Shown piece by piece: positions 6,225 through 13,785 of a DNA stretch of 14,972 nt. The position numbers and the translations under genes are program-made. Origin of the DNA: Cytophagales bacterium (GTDB lineage Bacteria > Bacteroidota > Bacteroidia > Cytophagales > Cyclobacteriaceae). The DNA lies in NCBI GenBank assembly GCA_029262955.1, contig JAJCYL010000281.1:1-14972 (forward strand). Reading direction: 5' to 3'. The notes below the pieces were generated by a model that did no database searches, was not told where the DNA came from, and saw only the letters and a program-made list of their open reading frames with translations. Numbering within the stretch: position 1 is the first letter of the stretch; each line of letters begins with the position of its first letter.

Positions 6225-7468
6225 GATTGGAATGACTGGTTAGAGGCAAGACAATCGTTGAGTCTTGTATAAACTTTCTGAAGATTTTTCCTCGAAAAGT
6301 CGTTATCCAAAGCCTCTAATATCCTGGTGGACAGGGTGCCATTATCAAGAATGAACTTTGCGGTACCCTTCCATGGGGAAAATTCATCTGGACAGTGGGC
6401 GATTATAAAATGGTAGAGATAAAGCCATAGGGTGCGGGCCCTGATTGAACCAGACTCTATGTCCAGGAGTTCCAGGTATTCGCGGTCTTGGATTATACCA
6501 TTCTCTCCATTTGCGACCAATTTATCAAAGATGAGTTTCAACCGGTGGGTTTCAAAAGTTTGTTGTGCATGAAGGGACCCCAACTTTCCTTCAACCAATA
6601 GTTTAATGGACAGAACGACCATCGCCACTATGGCAAGATCGGCATTAGGACACTCCTGGATGTCCATTAATCTAATTTCAATAGATCCCCTGTCGAAGCG
6701 GGCAATAGCTCCACGGGAATTGACCCAGATGGGATCAAGTATTTCATCTTTATTATATGGTTCCAGCGCTTTTCTGATGGGGTCGTAGATCCTTTTGCGA
6801 TAGGCGTGATGAGAATACACCCGCTCCGGAATTACATTAGCCGTCAGGCAGGGAATATTTCGTTGATTTTTCTGATAATAAGTTAATCTCCTGTCTAATA
6901 CGCCATCTGATTGACCGTCAATTATTGGAGAACTAGCAGCTATTGCAGGTATTAGTGGTAAAATCAGCCTGACAGCAGCGTGGAGTTTAGCAAACTCCTC
7001 ATCGTCATAGAAGGGCAAATTGACATGAGTGCTTTGTAGATTTGACCATCCGTGACCACGGCAATCGAATAGTTTATCGTACAACTCATAAATTTCATTC
7101 TGATCGTATTTCCAAAGTCGTGTTTCCTTTATTGGCTCCATCCAGGGGTGTGCCGCCGTCGGCATTAAGCACGCATTAAACTCCTTTAAGTGATGGTTGA
7201 TGTCTGCGATATTCTTATGAAAAGCATTATTTAGCTTTACAAGGTCTGTCGTGGGGTTTGAACATTTAAGTTCTATAACGTGCATCACCAACTCGTTGCT
7301 CCAGGTGACTTCATTTCTGACGACATCGTTGGCTATATGACCAAGCACCTTTTTGATCAGTTGATCTGCAAGTGGTCTGACATCCAGTGAATGCAGATCA
7401 ACAATCATGTATTCTAATTCAATGCCATATCCCTTGAACAGATGTAGCCTTTTGAGTTGTTTATCCAT
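6200..7468 (-). CDS. GCS2-type carboxylate-amine ligase (glutamate-cysteine ligase family, YbdK-like)
   Basis: This is a member of the GCS2 family (COG2170), which joins a carboxylate, often the gamma-carboxyl of glutamate, to an amine using ATP. Counting from the ATG at 7468 (422 residues), GYGIELEYMIVD (13-24) holds the metal-binding glutamates E17 and E19. STHVNLPF (146-153), PAIAASSP (174-181) with DGQSDGVLDRR (184-194), and RFDRGSIEIRLMDIQECP (257-274) complete the active-site set. The frame extends to a TTG at 7501. I prefer the ATG at 7468 because ATGGATAA gives an 8-base overlap with the stop of the upstream ligase gene, a common coupling arrangement. It overlaps the following amidohydrolase gene by 25 bases. 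Substrates are unknown; glutamate as acyl donor is plausible, and true gamma-glutamylcysteine synthesis is not shown. Confidence 0.88.
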   Translation of the reverse strand: MDKQLKRLHLFKGYGIELEYMIVDLHSLDVRPLADQLIKKVLGHIANDVVRNEVTWSNELVMHVIELKCSNPTTDLVKLNNAFHKNIADINHHLKEFNACLMPTAAHPWMEPIKETRLWKYDQNEIYELYDKLFDCRGHGWSNLQSTHVNLPFYDDEEFAKLHAAVRLILPLIPAIAASSPIIDGQSDGVLDRRLTYYQKNQRNIPCLTANVIPERVYSHHAYRKRIYDPIRKALEPYNKDEILDPIWVNSRGAIARFDRGSIEIRLMDIQECPNADLAIVAMVVLSIKLLVEGKLGSLHAQQTFETHRLKLIFDKLVANGENGIIQDREYLELLDIESGSIRARTLWLYLYHFIIAHCPDEFSPWKGTAKFILDNGTLSTRILEALDNDFSRKNLQKVYTRLNDCLASNQSFQSWVEEKVF

Positions 7469-8936
7469 GATTATTTTCTGAATTAATTTTTCTTTCCTCA
7501 AGTCTTCTTAAAAATGACTCCATGATGGTGTGATATAGACCTTGTTTGAGATACGCATCTTCAATTCCTTCATCAATGCTTGGATTGTCATTTACCTCTA
7601 TGACATAATACTTTCCATCTCTTTCTTTGATGTCTACACCGTATAGGCCATTACCTATAAGTTTGGCCGCCTTTAGGGCAGTTTCTACCAATTCGATTGG
7701 TACCTGCCAAATCGGCACTGCTTCGCTCACTCCCTGCCCTTCATCTCCCTGCTTGCTCCAATCAACAATTTGCCAGTGCCCGCCTGCCATGAAATATTTA
7801 CAGACATACAGGGGTCGTTCATCCATTATTCCGATACGCCAGTCAAATTCAGTAGGAAAATATTCCTGAGCGATTACCAGTTCGGATTTTCTGAAAAATG
7901 TTTTTAGCTCAGCTTTCAACTCATTTATGTTGGCTACTTTTCTTACTCCTTTGGAGAATGAACCGTCAGGCTCTTTTAGAATAAATGGAAACTCAAAACC
8001 TTCCAGGTCCTGTTCCTTTCTGTCCTTGTAAAAGATCGCTGTCTTGGGAGTCGGTATTTTATTGCGATTTAAAAGCTCAAAGAGGTATACTTTATTAGTG
8101 CATTTCAGGATAGAATGAGGATCATCAATCACTACAAGACCTTCTGCCTGAGCCTTCTTGGCGAATCTGAAAGTATGGTGGTTGACATTGGTTGTTTCCC
8201 TGATGAACAGGGCGTCATATTGTATGAGCTTTCCGAAATCATTTTTAGTAATCAGGTCTACGTTAAACCCAAGTTTCTCCGCACTTTGAACAAAACATCC
8301 GATAGCTTTTTCGTTGGAAGGCGGATAAGGGTCCTCGGGGTTGATCAATATCGCCAGGTCAAACCTTTTTCTTGAATATTTTTTCGATAACAGTTTTTTC
8401 CCCAATAAATATCCGGTTAAAGGCTCATGCATCTTTAGCCTTTCAGTTTCCGCAATCTGATCCAGGTTTTCATTTTTTAATTGATGCAGTTCCCATAAAT
8501 CCTTCTTAATGAAGGTGGCACTCAATATTGGCGACTGAAACAAGTTAAAAAGCAGTAGTCCGAGTTTTCTGAATGTGGGATTTTCAACGAAGCCGAAATA
8601 AATATTGAAGGTTATGCTGGTATATTTCACCTCCTCAAATGTGCTCTGAATTAGTTGATCAAAACCACTTGATTCATCTTTCATAATTCTCTGAAAACGA
8701 AAATCCTGTAACGTAGCAACATCGGGGAGCACTTTATGCCCCCTGGCCTCTGCCAGTAATGATACATAGTAACCCTGGCTTTGATAGGCATAAGAGCGGC
8801 ATAAATTGACTACTTTAATATTCCTGTTGTTTTGAAATGTACTGGTTGACAGGTATTCCGAAGGTGAAATAATATCAACTCCGGCTATATCTATTTGCCA
8901 TTGATCTGGCTTCTCTGTGATAACAACTTTAGGCAT
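7461..8936 (-). CDS. RimK-like ATP-grasp ligase with N-terminal RLAN-type domain
   Basis: This 491-residue amide ligase has two parts. Residues about 1-170 match the RimK-like ATP-grasp N-terminal (RLAN) domain, recognised by VNLCRSYAYQSQGYYVSLLAEARGHKVLP-type sequence at 43-71 and TLQDFRFQRIM (75-85). Residues about 190-475 are an ATP-grasp catalytic domain: nucleotide-binding K321 in FILKEPDGSFSKGV (318-331), QEYF (357-360), DWRIG (365-369), GVD (433-435) and metal-binding EVNDNPSIDEG (447-457). It is longer than RimK (about 300) and distinct from the canonical RimK also present in this window. Its ATG comes one base after the stop of the upstream C39-like peptidase gene, and its end overlaps the GCS2-type ligase gene. 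It should ligate an amino acid to a carboxylate of a peptide, protein tail or metabolite; the identity is open. Confidence 0.88.
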   Translation of the reverse strand: MPKVVITEKPDQWQIDIAGVDIISPSEYLSTSTFQNNRNIKVVNLCRSYAYQSQGYYVSLLAEARGHKVLPDVATLQDFRFQRIMKDESSGFDQLIQSTFEEVKYTSITFNIYFGFVENPTFRKLGLLLFNLFQSPILSATFIKKDLWELHQLKNENLDQIAETERLKMHEPLTGYLLGKKLLSKKYSRKRFDLAILINPEDPYPPSNEKAIGCFVQSAEKLGFNVDLITKNDFGKLIQYDALFIRETTNVNHHTFRFAKKAQAEGLVVIDDPHSILKCTNKVYLFELLNRNKIPTPKTAIFYKDRKEQDLEGFEFPFILKEPDGSFSKGVRKVANINELKAELKTFFRKSELVIAQEYFPTEFDWRIGIMDERPLYVCKYFMAGGHWQIVDWSKQGDEGQGVSEAVPIWQVPIELVETALKAAKLIGNGLYGVDIKERDGKYYVIEVNDNPSIDEGIEDAYLKQGLYHTIMESFLRRLEERKINSENNHG

Positions 8937-8937
8937 G

Positions 8938-9645
8938 CTACTTCTTCTTTATGATTAGAATGTTGGAGTCGTACGTCACAATACCCAGGAGGATCGAATT
9001 GATCACCCGGTGAACATTGACTTCGTAGTATTGCACTTTATCGCTAATAGGATTAGGATTTAAAGGATCTGCAATTCTTATGATACTCCGTTTGCGATCA
9101 TAACCGGAAAGAACAACAAAATGACCGGCCGGTTCGCCAATAACATCATCGTAAGTATTGGTCTCTCCGATTTCGCGCATAGTCTGATACAAATAGGTAG
9201 CACTCAAACCTGTGAGAATTGGGACCCCGGTCTTTAAATGACTTTGAATCAAGCCCGGGGTTAGATCTTCAAATCTTAGGTTACCGCCATTTTCAAGGAA
9301 TTGGAGGTAGGCATTTGCTGCAAATTGAAATTTGCGATGTGTTTTTTTAGTCGATTGTTCGCATAGCTTATTTCTCAAATCTTCGACTTTCAGCTCAAAC
9401 CATGAAGGATCAAACATATGAAGGTTATAACTGTATATGGTTGCCTCGTAACCTCGCTGAAGTGCGTGCGTACCAAGTAATACCGCCAATGTTCCCCCGT
9501 TTTTGAATTGTTTTACTTCCTTGATTACCTGTTTGAGTGGGATAATGTCTCCGTAATAAGAATAGACCGCATGCAGACTGGTTGGCCCGCAGGTCACATC
9601 ATTTGGTTGTGGGAGAATTTCAACATTAAGCGATTTGAGATCCAT
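8938..9645 (-). CDS. C39-like (papain-fold) cysteine peptidase
   Basis: This first gene of the minus-strand operon encodes a 235-residue papain-fold protein like the C39 peptidases. The active-site cysteine is C19 in NDVTCGPTSLH, with Q13 as the likely oxyanion glutamine. H175 in PAGHFVVLSGYD and D193 in IADPLNPNP complete a Cys-His-Asp triad. Unlike the C39 domains of bacteriocin exporters it is not fused to an ABC transporter and has no membrane segments, so it is a stand-alone soluble enzyme. A one-base gap separates it from the RLAN/ATP-grasp ligase gene, a strong sign of joint function. It could remove a leader or reverse the ligation by cleaving the new amide bond. No Shine-Dalgarno is seen before the ATG; the leader is A/T-rich. 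Confidence 0.82.
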   Translation of the reverse strand: MDLKSLNVEILPQPNDVTCGPTSLHAVYSYYGDIIPLKQVIKEVKQFKNGGTLAVLLGTHALQRGYEATIYSYNLHMFDPSWFELKVEDLRNKLCEQSTKKTHRKFQFAANAYLQFLENGGNLRFEDLTPGLIQSHLKTGVPILTGLSATYLYQTMREIGETNTYDDVIGEPAGHFVVLSGYDRKRSIIRIADPLNPNPISDKVQYYEVNVHRVINSILLGIVTYDSNILIIKKK

Positions 9646-9875
9646 TTTTTATAAACTATGATTCATTTGGTGGATAGGAACTGACATCAGGTAATATCTT
9701 TGTCGTTGCCAGTGCTATGATCACCCGAAATAATCAACTATTGAGACGGCCACAGTTCAAAAAGTCACTGTGGATACCCGATTATTTTAATCCCCACAAA
9801 AGAGTGACCAAATGGCTGAGTTTACGTCTATAGTGAAGCATATTTATTACATGCAGTGTTTATATTAGGCTGGAA
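9646..9875. promoter_or_regulatory. Divergent promoter region with perfect inverted repeat
   Basis: This 230-base spacer must drive both arms of the amide-bond locus. It contains CCACAGT (9750-9756) and ACTGTGG (9767-9773), a perfect 7-base inverted repeat with a 10-base AT-rich centre. It is about 105 bases from either start codon, so it is well placed as an operator for a dimeric regulator. On the plus strand TATCTTTG at 9695-9702 fits a TAnnTTTG element, but the nearest upstream TTTG is 25 bases away, longer than usual. No confident minus-strand promoter was found. Confidence 0.45.
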
Positions 9876-11459
9876 ATGGTAGAAATTAAGAAAGTAGAAG
9901 TAAGGAATCTCAAAATTGAGGATTACCAGGAGTTGAAGACCTCAATGATTGAGGCGTATAGTAACTGGCCTGGTGCCTATTGGAAAGAAGACCGGATTAG
10001 TAAGCTGTTGGAGGTGTTTCCGGAAGGTCAGCTAGCCGTAGTTGCCGATGATGTACTTGTTGGATGTGCCTTGGCTATCATCGTGGATTATAAACAATTC
10101 GGTGATGAACATACCTATAAGGAAATAACCGCAGATTATACGTTTGATACACATTCTGCGGATGGTGATGTATTATATGGGATCGATATTTTTATCAGCC
10201 CGGATTTTCGAGGATACCGACTGGGACGAAGACTATATGATACCAGAAAAGAATTGTGCGAGAGGTTAAACCTCAAAGCGATAATTTTTGGTGGCAGATT
10301 ACCCAACTATCACAAATACGCTTCTTCCATGAAGCCCAAAGAGTATATAGATAAAGTAAAATTCAAAGAAATATATGACCCAACCTTGAGCTTTCAACTC
10401 TCCAATGATTTCCATGTAAAAAAACTATTAACCGGCTACTTACCAGGGGATAAAGAATCCAAGGATTACGCGACTTTGCTGCAATGGGATAATATTTTTC
10501 ATACGAAAAAGAATTCAAAACTACAGGAAAACAAATCTGTAGTGAGGTTGGGGCTGATACAATGGCAGATGAGGCCCTATAAGTCACTGGATGAACTATT
10601 TCAGCAGGTTGAGTATTTTATTGATGCCGTTTCAGGGTACAAATGTGATTTTGCACTATTTCCTGAGTTCTTTAATGCACCATTAATGGCGGAATGGAAT
10701 GAACTATCAGAGCCAGAGGCCATTCGGCAATTAGCCATATACACGGACGATATTCGGGAACGATTCACCCAATTGGCGATTAGTTACAACATTAATATAA
10801 TTACCGGGAGCATGCCGCTCCTGGAGAATGGAAACCTCTATAATGTTGGATTTGTATGTCAGAGAAATGGCGTTTGGGATAAATACGAAAAGATTCACAT
10901 TACACCTGACGAAGTTAAATGCTGGGGTATGCTGGGTGGAAATAAAATTCGGACGTTTGATACCGATTGCGGTAAGATTGGCGTCTGTATCTGTTACGAC
11001 ATTGAATTTCCGGAATTGTCGAGAATTATGTCTGCACAGGGCATCAAAATTTTGTTCGTACCATTTCTTACAGATACACAAAATGGGTATTCAAGGGTAA
11101 GAAATTGTGCCCAGGCAAGAGCCATTGAAAATGAATGCTATGTAGCAATAGCAGGGTCGGTTGGCAATCTTCCCAAGGTTCATAACATGGATATCCAATT
11201 TGCCCAGGCGGTAGTTTTTACCCCCTGTGATTTCGCGTTTCCGGTAAATGGCATTAAATCAGAAGCTACCCCAAATACCGAGATGATCCTGGTTGTGGAT
11301 GTCGACCTGAATTTGCTTAAAGAGCTGCATGAACATGGTAGTGTGAAGAACCTCAAGGACAGAAGAACCGATCTGTACGACGTTGTATTAAAGTCCGTTT
11401 CAAACAAAAACGTTTCAGACGGTATTTTGGATGAAGAGACAACTCCGGTAAAAAGATAG
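9876..11459 (+). CDS. GNAT acetyltransferase - nitrilase (carbon-nitrogen hydrolase) fusion
   Basis: Two enzyme domains are fused in 527 residues. Residues about 7-165 form a GNAT N-acyltransferase, with the beta4-alpha3 acyl-CoA loop at GIDIFISPDFRGYRLGRRLY (102-121). Residues about 222-495 form a nitrilase-superfamily amidase with its full catalytic set: E264 in FPEFF, K339 in EKIHITPDE and C373 in ICYDIEFPE. A linker of about 50 residues joins them. The fusion is a known architecture, so it is not an assembly artefact. The first half could acylate an amine using acyl-CoA, and the second could hydrolyse or exchange an amide. The gene is divergent from the amidoligase operon and leads a three-gene unit with a class II glutamine amidotransferase and CorA. 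Substrates are not known. The ATG at 9876 has only a weak AGG upstream. Confidence 0.88.
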   Translation: MVEIKKVEVRNLKIEDYQELKTSMIEAYSNWPGAYWKEDRISKLLEVFPEGQLAVVADDVLVGCALAIIVDYKQFGDEHTYKEITADYTFDTHSADGDVLYGIDIFISPDFRGYRLGRRLYDTRKELCERLNLKAIIFGGRLPNYHKYASSMKPKEYIDKVKFKEIYDPTLSFQLSNDFHVKKLLTGYLPGDKESKDYATLLQWDNIFHTKKNSKLQENKSVVRLGLIQWQMRPYKSLDELFQQVEYFIDAVSGYKCDFALFPEFFNAPLMAEWNELSEPEAIRQLAIYTDDIRERFTQLAISYNINIITGSMPLLENGNLYNVGFVCQRNGVWDKYEKIHITPDEVKCWGMLGGNKIRTFDTDCGKIGVCICYDIEFPELSRIMSAQGIKILFVPFLTDTQNGYSRVRNCAQARAIENECYVAIAGSVGNLPKVHNMDIQFAQAVVFTPCDFAFPVNGIKSEATPNTEMILVVDVDLNLLKELHEHGSVKNLKDRRTDLYDVVLKSVSNKNVSDGILDEETTPVKR

Positions 11460-11505
11460 ATAAAAAAATCAACCCGTAAAAGACTTAAACCCTAACACCA
11501 GTCAT

Positions 11506-12363
11506 ATGTGCCGTTTTACTTTTTACATGGGTCAACCTATCAAGGTCAGTTCGCTGATAACTGAGCCCCATCATTCCCTTATTAACCAAAGTTTCGAATC
11601 CACGGAACGCGAGGAACCACTCAATGGAGATGGGTTTGGACTGGCCTGGTATAAACCCCAGGTTTCGGAAGAGCCAGGTTTATTTAAATCGATCACTCCC
11701 GCCTGGAGCAATACTAATCTCTACGAGCTCTGCAAAATCATTGAAACTCCTTGTGTTTTAGCTCACGTAAGAGCCGCTACTCAACGACTTGCCGTGGCTG
11801 AGAACAATTGTCATCCTTTCAAAAAGGGTCCAGTTTCATTTATGCACAATGGAGATATTGGTGGGTTTTTGAACATAAAAAGGATGATTATTGAAAGTCT
11901 CAGTGATGAAGCGTTTCACAGTATATTAGGATCTACAGACACAGAACATTTATTTGCTATTTTTCTTGATGAATATTGGAAACAGGAAGAATCAGACGAC
12001 CTAAAACGTTTGGCTAATGCCATGAAAAGCAGTATTTTAAGGGTTAATCGCTTAATCGGAAGACATTGTCCGGGAGAATTCAATTATCTCAATCTGGTTG
12101 CGACAAATGGTAAGAGTGCGGTGGCAGCCCGCTTCACTACTGATCCGGATTTGGATGCCGACACTTTATATCTTAGTCATGGGTTGAAATATATATGTGA
12201 AGATGGGCTATGTAAAATGGTTGAACCAAAAGATTATGAAAACGCCGTGATCGTAAGCTCCGAGCCCCTAAGTCAGGATAAATCGTGGAGCATGATTCCC
12301 GTCAATCACATGGTTTTAATTGAAGATGGACATCTCATTGACCAGGTGGAAATGGTAATTTGA
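11506..12363 (+). CDS. Class II glutamine amidotransferase (EgtC/YafJ-like Ntn hydrolase)
   Basis: The protein begins MCRF, so after removal of Met the N-terminal cysteine (C2) is the nucleophile of a class II glutamine amidotransferase; this fixes the start codon. Other family features are NGDGFGLAWY (40-49), AHVRAAT (86-92), ENNCHPF (99-105), FMHNGDIGGF (112-121) and STDTEH (143-148). There is no second synthase domain, so in 285 residues it resembles the stand-alone YafJ/EgtC group. EgtC removes a gamma-glutamyl group during ergothioneine synthesis, so a deglutamylating role opposite the GCS2-type ligase would fit here. No egtB or egtD is in the window. The gene is 46 bases after the GNAT-nitrilase gene and 9 bases before corA. 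Confidence 0.87.
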   Translation: MCRFTFYMGQPIKVSSLITEPHHSLINQSFESTEREEPLNGDGFGLAWYKPQVSEEPGLFKSITPAWSNTNLYELCKIIETPCVLAHVRAATQRLAVAENNCHPFKKGPVSFMHNGDIGGFLNIKRMIIESLSDEAFHSILGSTDTEHLFAIFLDEYWKQEESDDLKRLANAMKSSILRVNRLIGRHCPGEFNYLNLVATNGKSAVAARFTTDPDLDADTLYLSHGLKYICEDGLCKMVEPKDYENAVIVSSEPLSQDKSWSMIPVNHMVLIEDGHLIDQVEMVI

Positions 12364-12372
12364 GATTAAAAA

Positions 12373-13440
12373 ATGCCTAAGATTTTAGAAACACAGGAAA
12401 ACAAGAAAGGTAAACCACCTGGCGATCTGACATTTGTTGGCTCAAAACAGCTGGATAGACCTACAGTCGAGGTATTTGACTATTCAGAAAACCAAATTGA
12501 ATCTTTGGAGATCGATCACCTGAAAGAGTTGAGTTATTTAAAAGATTCCAAAAGCGTCTCCTGGGTAAATATTGAAGGATTGCATGATGTTGGGTTTATC
12601 CAGGAATTGGGTGAGATTTTCGATTTACATCCATTGTTGTTAGAAGATACATTAAATACCACTCAAAGGCCAAAATTCGAGGAGTTTGATGACTATTTCT
12701 TTATTGCGGTGAAAATGCTCACATATAATGACCATTCCGATGAAATCGAAATGGAACACACCAGCTTCGTGGTTGCCAAAAATTATGTGATCACAATACA
12801 GGAAGGGCGGCCGGGAGATGTTTTTAAACCCATTCGTGAGCGACTTCAACGTTCTACATCCAAAATACGGAGCCGGGGAACTGACTATTTGGCTTATTCA
12901 CTATTAGATGTGATTGTGGATAACTATATCTCCATAATTGAGGGCTTTGGCGAGAAGATAGAGCGGCTGGAGGAAAAATTAATTGATGATGATGGAACTG
13001 ATGTATCAGAAGAAATAAACAGGTATAAGAAAGAGATCAATTTTCTAAGAAAAACAGTCCGTCCTACACGTGAACTTGCTGCTATGTTTTGGAAATGCGA
13101 GTCTGATATTATTGACGAGCGTACGGTCCCTTATCTGAATGATCTTATAGATAATATTGCCCATGCTTCCGAGTCAATTGAGACTTATCAGATTATGCTA
13201 AATGACCAATTGCATATTTTACAGACCCAGATATCCAACAGGCTTAACGAGATACTCCGCGTATTAACCGTTTTTTCGGTGGTCTTTATACCACTTACTT
13301 TTATTGCCGGTGTTTACGGGACCAATTTCAAGTATTTTCCTGAGTTGGAATTTCAATATGCCTATCCGGTTTTTTGGGGTATTCTAATCACGACTGCAGG
13401 ATTGATGCTGCTTTATTTTAAGAGGAAGCGATGGCTATAA
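12373..13440 (+). CDS. corA: CorA-family divalent-cation channel with GTN in place of GMN
   Basis: This is a 355-residue CorA-type magnesium/cobalt transporter. A large soluble N-terminal domain includes DLHPLLLEDTLNTTQRPKFEEF (84-105), the hallmark stretch, followed by a long helix (about 185-290). Two C-terminal membrane helices follow, at about 294-314 and 329-349, and the protein ends in a basic KRKRWL tail. The selectivity motif after the first helix is YGTNF (315-319; G316-T317-N318), where canonical CorA has YGMNF and ZntB has GIN. The codon is ACC, three bases away from ATG, so a single miscall does not explain it. The gene starts 9 bases after the amidotransferase gene and looks co-transcribed, although ion transport has no obvious link to amide chemistry. 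Ion specificity is therefore uncertain. Confidence 0.92.
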   Translation: MPKILETQENKKGKPPGDLTFVGSKQLDRPTVEVFDYSENQIESLEIDHLKELSYLKDSKSVSWVNIEGLHDVGFIQELGEIFDLHPLLLEDTLNTTQRPKFEEFDDYFFIAVKMLTYNDHSDEIEMEHTSFVVAKNYVITIQEGRPGDVFKPIRERLQRSTSKIRSRGTDYLAYSLLDVIVDNYISIIEGFGEKIERLEEKLIDDDGTDVSEEINRYKKEINFLRKTVRPTRELAAMFWKCESDIIDERTVPYLNDLIDNIAHASESIETYQIMLNDQLHILQTQISNRLNEILRVLTVFSVVFIPLTFIAGVYGTNFKYFPELEFQYAYPVFWGILITTAGLMLLYFKRKRWL

Positions 13441-13513
13441 ATGCAATTGAAGGTAGCTGCTTGTCGTTAAAGTGACTATAATTAAAATACGTCTTAAGCC
13501 AAATCTCCCAGGT

Positions 13514-13709
13514 ATGGCTAATAGAAAAGACATTGAAGCTCATATTGAACAAAAAGCTGATAAGATGGCCAGTTTGATCAGGGAATTTGAAGGCAGGAAC
13601 GGCCAGGCTGAGCATTCAGTTATATCAAGATACTCGAAATGGATTGGGACTTCTGCGGGATGAGATTGAAGAGCTGAGAAAGCAATTGAATGCTCCAAAG
13701 TGGCTATGA
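13514..13709 (+). pseudogene. Small coiled-coil protein gene, apparently frameshifted
   Basis: The 345 bases between corA and the kinase gene hold two coding-like halves in different frames. From ATG 13514 one frame reads MANRKDIEAHIEQKADKMAS and on to QAEH, ending soon after at a TGA near 13660. From about 13617 the +1 frame reads QLYQDTRNGLGLLRDEIEEL and ends KQLNAPKWL at the TGA 13707-13709. Dropping one T at 13615-13616 joins them into a smooth 64-residue, strongly helical, charged protein with a coiled-coil-like end. This points to a single-base insertion, either a real mutation or a sequencing error. The frame can be extended upstream to a GTG at 13472, but the ATG is the better start. 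I recognise no family. No slippery heptamer is visible at the join, so programmed frameshifting is unlikely. Confidence 0.5.
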
Positions 13710-13785
13710 ATTCATAGTGGATGAAAATCAGGGTCAAGTTCCGAATTTTCCATAATTTCGGTGAACAAGAAGTTTTGGGGAATAG

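Noticed and set aside
8938..9645. Bacteriocin-processing C39 peptidase with an exporter
   Set aside because: No ABC transporter, membrane segment or double-glycine leader peptide gene is seen nearby.
6200..12363. Ergothioneine biosynthesis cluster
   Set aside because: Only EgtA-like and EgtC-like families are present. There is no EgtB (sulfoxide synthase) or EgtD (histidine methyltransferase); the SET protein is a different methyltransferase fold.
7461..12363. N-acetylglutaminylglutamine amide (NAGGN) osmolyte cluster
   Set aside because: That system uses a GNAT fused to ATP-grasp and an asparagine synthetase-like amidotransferase. Here the GNAT is fused to a nitrilase and the amidotransferase has no synthase domain.
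13575..13660. Programmed ribosomal frameshift in the small gene before the kinase
   Set aside because: No slippery heptamer or strong downstream structure is visible at the join; a mutation or sequencing error is simpler.
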